Of a DNA stretch of 23,282 bases, positions 19,534 to 23,282 are shown one piece after another. The DNA comes from Chara braunii (taxonomy: Eukaryota > Streptophyta > Charophyceae > Charales > Characeae). The notes below the pieces were generated by a model. That model did no database searches and was not told where the DNA came from. It saw nothing but the letters and a program-made list of their open reading frames with translations. Numbering within the stretch: position 1 is the stretch's first letter; every line of letters begins with the position of its first letter. The position numbers were made by a program, and so were the translations under genes. The stretch lies in NCBI GenBank assembly GCA_003427395.1, contig BFEA01000811.1, positions 450,677 to 473,958 on the forward strand, in the 5' to 3' direction.

Positions 19534-20239
19534 ATGAATTTGGTGGTAAAGGGCTCTAAGTGTTCAACCATGGTGGATACGGAAGCGGAAATGAATATTA
19601 TCCGGGAGGCTGACGCGGTCAGGTTCGGATTGGAGATAGACCGCTCGGATTGCGGTATCTTGCATGGAGCCAAAGCGGTGTTTTGCGGGACAGCCTCGAA
19701 TGTACTTATCGAGGTTGGAAGAGTAAAGGTCAGGGCGTGCTTTTTCGTGATGCTTGATGTGAACCACAAAATCCTCTTCGGAAGATCTTTCTTATGCAGG
19801 ACAGAGACGTTGATGTTTAATAAGCACGATGAAACTTTAATCCTTATCATGTGTGACCCTGCCTGCGGGAATTATGAAGTAATCACCTGCAGAAATACAA
19901 GGCCTCGAAGCATAAGGAACCAACCCAACCCGAGCTCATTCACGATTGAGGAATCGGAGGGAGAGCGTCGGAGACTCCTTGCGAAACCAGAAGAGGAGGA
20001 AAGAGTCGAGGCGTTTTTCCTCAGCCTGGCGGACGTGAATAAGGCCATGGATATAGTGGCCACACATGAGATTGTGGATCCATACGCCATCCAGGCACTA
20101 AGGGAACGGGTCCTGGAATGTCCCCAGGCCGGGGAGTTGGAGTTGGTATATCGACTTTCAGGAGGAAGGAGGAACCCGGCGTCAATGCAAGCTCAAGCTG
20201 TAAGCCGACCTTTTTTAGGGGACGACTCAAGCAGGGTTC
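19534..20239 (+). pseudogene. retropepsin-like aspartic protease, active site altered
   Basis: The frame continues in the same phase after the TAG at 19510. MVDTEAEMNIIREADAVRFG (catalytic segment at 19576-19590) aligns with the retropepsin D-T/S-G-A motif, but the glycine is replaced by Glu (GAA at 19582-19584). A later VMLDVNHKILFGRSFLCR matches the hydrophobic-Gly second half of the fold. This enzyme would cleave the Gag-Pol polyprotein. After the protease comes a linker of about 150 residues rich in Glu and Arg before RT. The phase changes between about 20235 and 20262, where a TAG (20260) closes this frame and RT continues in another. Confidence 0.8.
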
Positions 20240-21401
20240 CCAAAGGCGGTACAAAACGATAGACAAAAAGTGTCGCCCAGTTCCCGTCCTCGTTACCGAA
20301 GATGAGGAAGTGTATTATGAACGAGAACGAGGTTTGATACGGCAGATGAAGGAGAGTCCCACAACAGGACCATGCCGTATCAGCGAAGGGAACGAGGGGA
20401 AGTTGAAAATAGGAGAGTCTGACTTCCTACTGCGCCACGAGAGAACTCTAATGGTAGAGTTAATGAAGAAAAGACATCGCGCCTATGCGTTTAGTGATGA
20501 GGAGCGGGGCAGGTTGGATGTGGACAAGATTCCTATGATCCGCATTCATACCGTGCCGCACGAGCCATGGAACTTGAGAGGGGCGCAATACCCTAATCCT
20601 GACGAAGAGAAGGGGGTGGTTGGTTACCATGACGGTAAGATACGCACGCATGTCGCCGACTACTCAAGTGGGCCATATGCATCCCCATGGTTTTGCTTCA
20701 TCAAACCTAACAGGACGCTGCGGTGGGTGCAAGACGTGCAGCGATTAAATGCGGTGACTGTGCGGGATGCGGGAGGACTGCCAAATGCGGATGGGTTGTC
20801 GGAATCCTGTGCTGGAATGCCTATAATTTCACTTACAGAACTTTACTCCGGATATGACCAATTTCCGGTCTACCCACCTGACAGGCCAGTGATAGCAATG
20901 CATACGCCTCGAGGGCTGATCCACATGAATGTGGCTCCACAGGGGTGGACCAACGTGGTAGCAATGATTCAGCGGGTCATGATTCGGGCCATGCAGTCAG
21001 TCAGTCCGTATATCGCACAACCATATATCGATGACTTGGCAGTGAAGGGGCCAACGGTGAAAGAGAGTGACGAAGTCTTGCCGGGAGTGAGGCGTTTTGT
21101 CTGGAGACATATTCAGGACCTTGAGAAAGTCCCGAATCTGCTTGAAGAGCATAACCTCACGGCAAGTGAGGCCAAATCCAGACACTGCATGAGAGAAGCT
21201 ACTATTTTGGGGTTCGTATGTAATGAGAAAAGTCGTCGGCCGGATATAAAGAAGACTGACAAGATTATTGAATGGCCAGTACCATTCCACTCGATAACTG
21301 ATGTTAGAAGCTTCCTCGGCACGTGTGGGTTTTGGAGGACCTTCGTCAAGAACTTCGCCGCCAGGACGGAGCACTTGAGAAAGTTGGTTCGTCAGGACTA
21401 G
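20240..21401 (+). pseudogene. pol: Ty3/gypsy reverse transcriptase
   Basis: RNA-dependent DNA polymerase domain; this frame is actually open from 20118. Visible motifs: RTLRWVQDVQRLNAVTVRDA (fingers), SLTELYSGYDQF (motif A, 20829-20864), HTPRGLIHMNVAPQGWTN (motif B' region), YIDD at 21024-21035 (motif C) and SFLGTCGFWRTFVKNF (thumb/connection). The motif C aspartates are present. The usual motif A aspartate is Glu here (GAA at 20838-20840), so activity would be expected to fail or be poor. The frame is the longest open stretch of the element (427 codons) and ends at TAG 21399-21401, with recognisable sequence continuing in the same phase. Confidence 0.93.
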
Positions 21402-21959
21402 GAATGGATTTGGGGGGAAGAGCATAAGAGAGTGGTGGCAGAGATGAAGGAAGAATTCCGAGAAGGAGGGTTGATATAGGGAGTGTCAGACTACGACACC
21501 ACAGAGACGAGACCATTCATTGTCGAAATAGATGCTGGACCAACTGCCTTAGGTGGAGTTTTGATTCAGGAAGATACAAAAGAGAGGAGAGGCCGTTGCG
21601 ATTTGAAAGTCGAACTCTCTATACGACTGATAGAAATTACTCTCAGCTCAAGAGAGAAACTCTCGTCGTCCTCCACTGTCTTCGAATCTTTCGAAACTAT
21701 ATCTTTGGCAGGAGATTCATATTAAGAGTGGACCCGAATGCTCTGGCCTATTCCTTAAGGAATTACGTTCCATCGGATCCGACTGTTGCCAGATGGCTGA
21801 CGTACATCTCGATGTTTAATTTCGAGTTGGAGTGTATTCCTGGAAATAAGAATAGGGCGGGCGGACTGAGTCGTATCAACTGGGACATGCAGGAGGGGGA
21901 GGCAGTAGAGAATACGCCCCCAGTTAATGGCTTTCTGGATCAGGAGGAGGATCCGCCTC
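21402..21959 (+). pseudogene. pol: RNase H domain of Ty3/gypsy pol, broken
   Basis: It continues from RT in phase, is stopped by TAG at 21477-21479, and then shows RPFIVEIDAGPTALGGVL with the first catalytic Asp at 21531-21533. The phase shifts near 21590. The new frame carries FESRTLYTTDRNYSQLKRET (the usual Glu helix) and RVDPNALAYSL. It ends with NRAGGLSR, where Gly (GGC, 21860-21862) occupies the place of the last catalytic Asp (usually NRADGLSR). RNase H removes the RNA strand during reverse transcription. A second phase change follows in the acidic linker before integrase, around 21945-21990. Confidence 0.88.
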
Positions 21960-23105
21960 CACATCAATAAGTGGTCCCCACGAGTGCCTAGTTGCGTTGG
22001 TCATCCTATCTGGCAGGCGCCAAACGGATATGAACAGAAGGCAAAACTGGTCCTCAAACCCTTCGAAGAAGAGGATCCATGGGGCAATAAAGATGTCCAG
22101 TGGATGATGAAGTTGGCATTGGCAGGCTCGCATAGTCAAGTGGAGGAAATGAGGACAATAGAGGAAGGACCTGAACAGGTAGAAAGACACGAAGAGTTGA
22201 TGGGAGGGCTGTATCTCCTCGTCAATACCCTTCTGCAAGGAGACTTTGGTCAGATAGGCTCGTTGAATCCGGCTGGGAATGAGGATGTGATGCCAGAGAG
22301 CCAGGATGACGAGTTTGAGGAAGAGGAGATCAAAGAGACATTCCGTGCAGAGGAGTATGATGGAATCTACCTGGAGCGGGGACTTCTCCTATCATGCGAA
22401 ATGCGGGATAGGGATGTGAGCGATAGGGCCCAAAAGATGAGGGAACGTTACTTGGTGAGAGATGGTCATCTCTTTGTGAGGAGGCAAGTGAGAAATCCAA
22501 GGAGAGTCGTATGCGGCAGGAACCGTCAGATCAATGTTATAGTTGCGCTTCATAATGGCATCGCGGGAGGGCACCGAGGAATTAGTGTCACTTATGCCAA
22601 AATAACTGAGCTATATTATTGGGACGGGATGATGGAGATGGTTGGTAAGTTCTGCCGGTCCTGCGTACCTTGTCAAGAGCGATCTCGTCTGAGGCCGGGG
22701 GAACCACTGCATCCAAGGCTAGAAAGGGAAGTAGGGGCCGTAGTACATCTCGACTTATTATTTATGCCACTCGGAGACCATGGCTACAATTACATCTTCA
22801 ATGCATGTGATGACCTTTCCGACTTTGTAGATGGGAGGACCATTCTTACAAAGACCGGACCAGTTTTTGTTTGTTGCATCGAGGAGTACTACCTACGCTA
22901 TCCCTTTGTCAAAGAGGTCGTAATGGATAGAGGGTCGGAGTTTACCTTTCAGGAAGTACAAGAATTATTGTCGAGGTACGGCGTGGTGGCCAATTATACC
23001 ACGGCCGCGCATCCCTAGGCAAATGCTCCGGTGGAGAGAGGACATAGCACCATTACAAATCTACTAGCCAAGTGGACTGAGGGTAGGCCTAATCAGTGGC
23101 CAAGG
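21960..23105 (+). pseudogene. pol: integrase, truncated at its 3' end
   Basis: A linker of about 190 residues with acidic stretches leads into the HHCC zinc-binding domain: His codons at 22551 and 22572, and C-x2-C at 22662-22673. The catalytic core has Asp at 22752-22754 (HLDLLFMPLGDHGYNYIF), Asp at 22926-22928 (MDRGSEFTF) and Glu at 23034-23036. This gives the retroviral-type D-D-x35-E spacing. A TAG at 23016-23018 lies between the last Asp and Glu. Recognisable sequence ends at about 23105, shortly after LLAKWTEGRPNQWPR, so the C-terminal domain is missing. Integrase would insert the cDNA into the host genome. Confidence 0.92.
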
Positions 23106-23282
23106 TCAGGGTTGTCAGGCGGGGGCCCCCGGGGGCAAAGCCGGGGTAGGGGTTTGACCCCCGGACACTCGCCACGGGGGTGCCCCACCCCCGCCCACCC
23201 CAAAACACCCTTGCCGGTGCCCCGACCCCGCACCACCGCCGGGCCCCGCACCCCCACCCCCGCCTCCCCCGCACCCCCCCCC
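23106..23282. other. extremely GC-rich, C-run tail of unclear origin
   Basis: Composition changes abruptly inside integrase to G and C runs (GGGGGCCCCCGGGGGC near 23121, and many CCCC/CCCCC blocks ending in C9). The integrase frame stays open only because the sequence is nearly stop-free. It does not resemble the rest of pol. The likeliest reading is a contig-end or consensus artefact; a real GC-rich insertion is the alternative. Confidence 0.7.

Larger units (their letters stand above)
15955..23105 (+). mobile_element. truncated, inactivated Ty3/gypsy LTR retrotransposon
   Basis: Parts in order: candidate 5' LTR, tRNA-Asp primer-binding site, 370-base leader, gag with zinc knuckle, charged spacer, protease, reverse transcriptase, RNase H, integrase. 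The order RT-RNase H-integrase places it in Ty3/gypsy (Metaviridae), not Ty1/copia. The coding region switches phase four times: at the G7 tract 17973-17979, near 20240-20262, near 21590 and near 21945-21990. It has premature stops at 17450, 17570, 17915, 18094, 18100, 18274, 18868, 19510, 21399, 21477 and 23016. The element breaks off at about 23105 inside integrase, so the 3' LTR, polypurine tract and target-site duplication cannot be checked. It is clearly an old, dead copy. Confidence 0.9.

Noticed and set aside
23089-23274. 61-codon minus-strand Gly/Arg/Trp-rich frame
   Set aside because: It is translated from the suspect GC-rich tail.

Overview
This window looks like nuclear, repeat-dominated DNA from a large eukaryotic genome. 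The best fit is a streptophyte (charophyte) alga such as Chara. That is an inference from the style of the Ty3/gypsy polyprotein, a primer-binding site matching tRNA-Asp as in many plant Ty3 elements, and the long AT-rich, microsatellite-studded gene-poor stretches. There is no sign of bacterial gene organisation, no rRNA or tRNA gene, no CRISPR array, and no clearly intact host gene.

Layout. Bases 1-2640 are AT-rich and non-coding, with a (CT)29 tract, a GT tract running into a 31-base G run, a 20-bp perfect palindrome, and short dispersed motifs that may be ends of a decayed DNA transposon. From 2880 to 8890 the only coding-like signal is on the minus strand. It comprises a tRNA-Asp-type primer-binding site at 2884-2901, a degenerate frame at 3394-4500 broken only by TGA codons, short frames at 4688-4933 and 8494-8880, and a short match to an initiator-Met primer site at 6405-6415. 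None of these minus-strand proteins is recognised. Bases 8890-12900 are non-coding and rich in simple repeats.

The most interesting part is 12.9-15.4 kb. A TATA-like box is followed by eleven copies of a hairpin (13161-14109). Each copy keeps the same hexaloop (TAAGTT) and the same TT/G internal loop, but has its own outer-stem sequence with both arms changing together. Next come five copies of a different unit of about 120 bp (14404-14965), then a cluster of four back-to-back short stem-loops (15204-15270). This looks like structured RNA or a self-propagating hairpin element, not protein-coding DNA.

From about 15955 to 23105 lies one plus-strand, 5'-complete but 3'-truncated Ty3/gypsy LTR retrotransposon: candidate 5' LTR, tRNA-Asp primer-binding site, leader, gag with a CCHC zinc knuckle, a long charged spacer, protease, reverse transcriptase, RNase H and integrase. 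It is dead: it carries about a dozen premature stops and four frameshifts, and catalytic residues are changed in the protease, reverse transcriptase and RNase H. The integrase metal-binding and DDE residues are still recognisable. The last ~175 bases switch abruptly to extremely GC-rich, C-run sequence that looks like a contig-end or assembly artefact.
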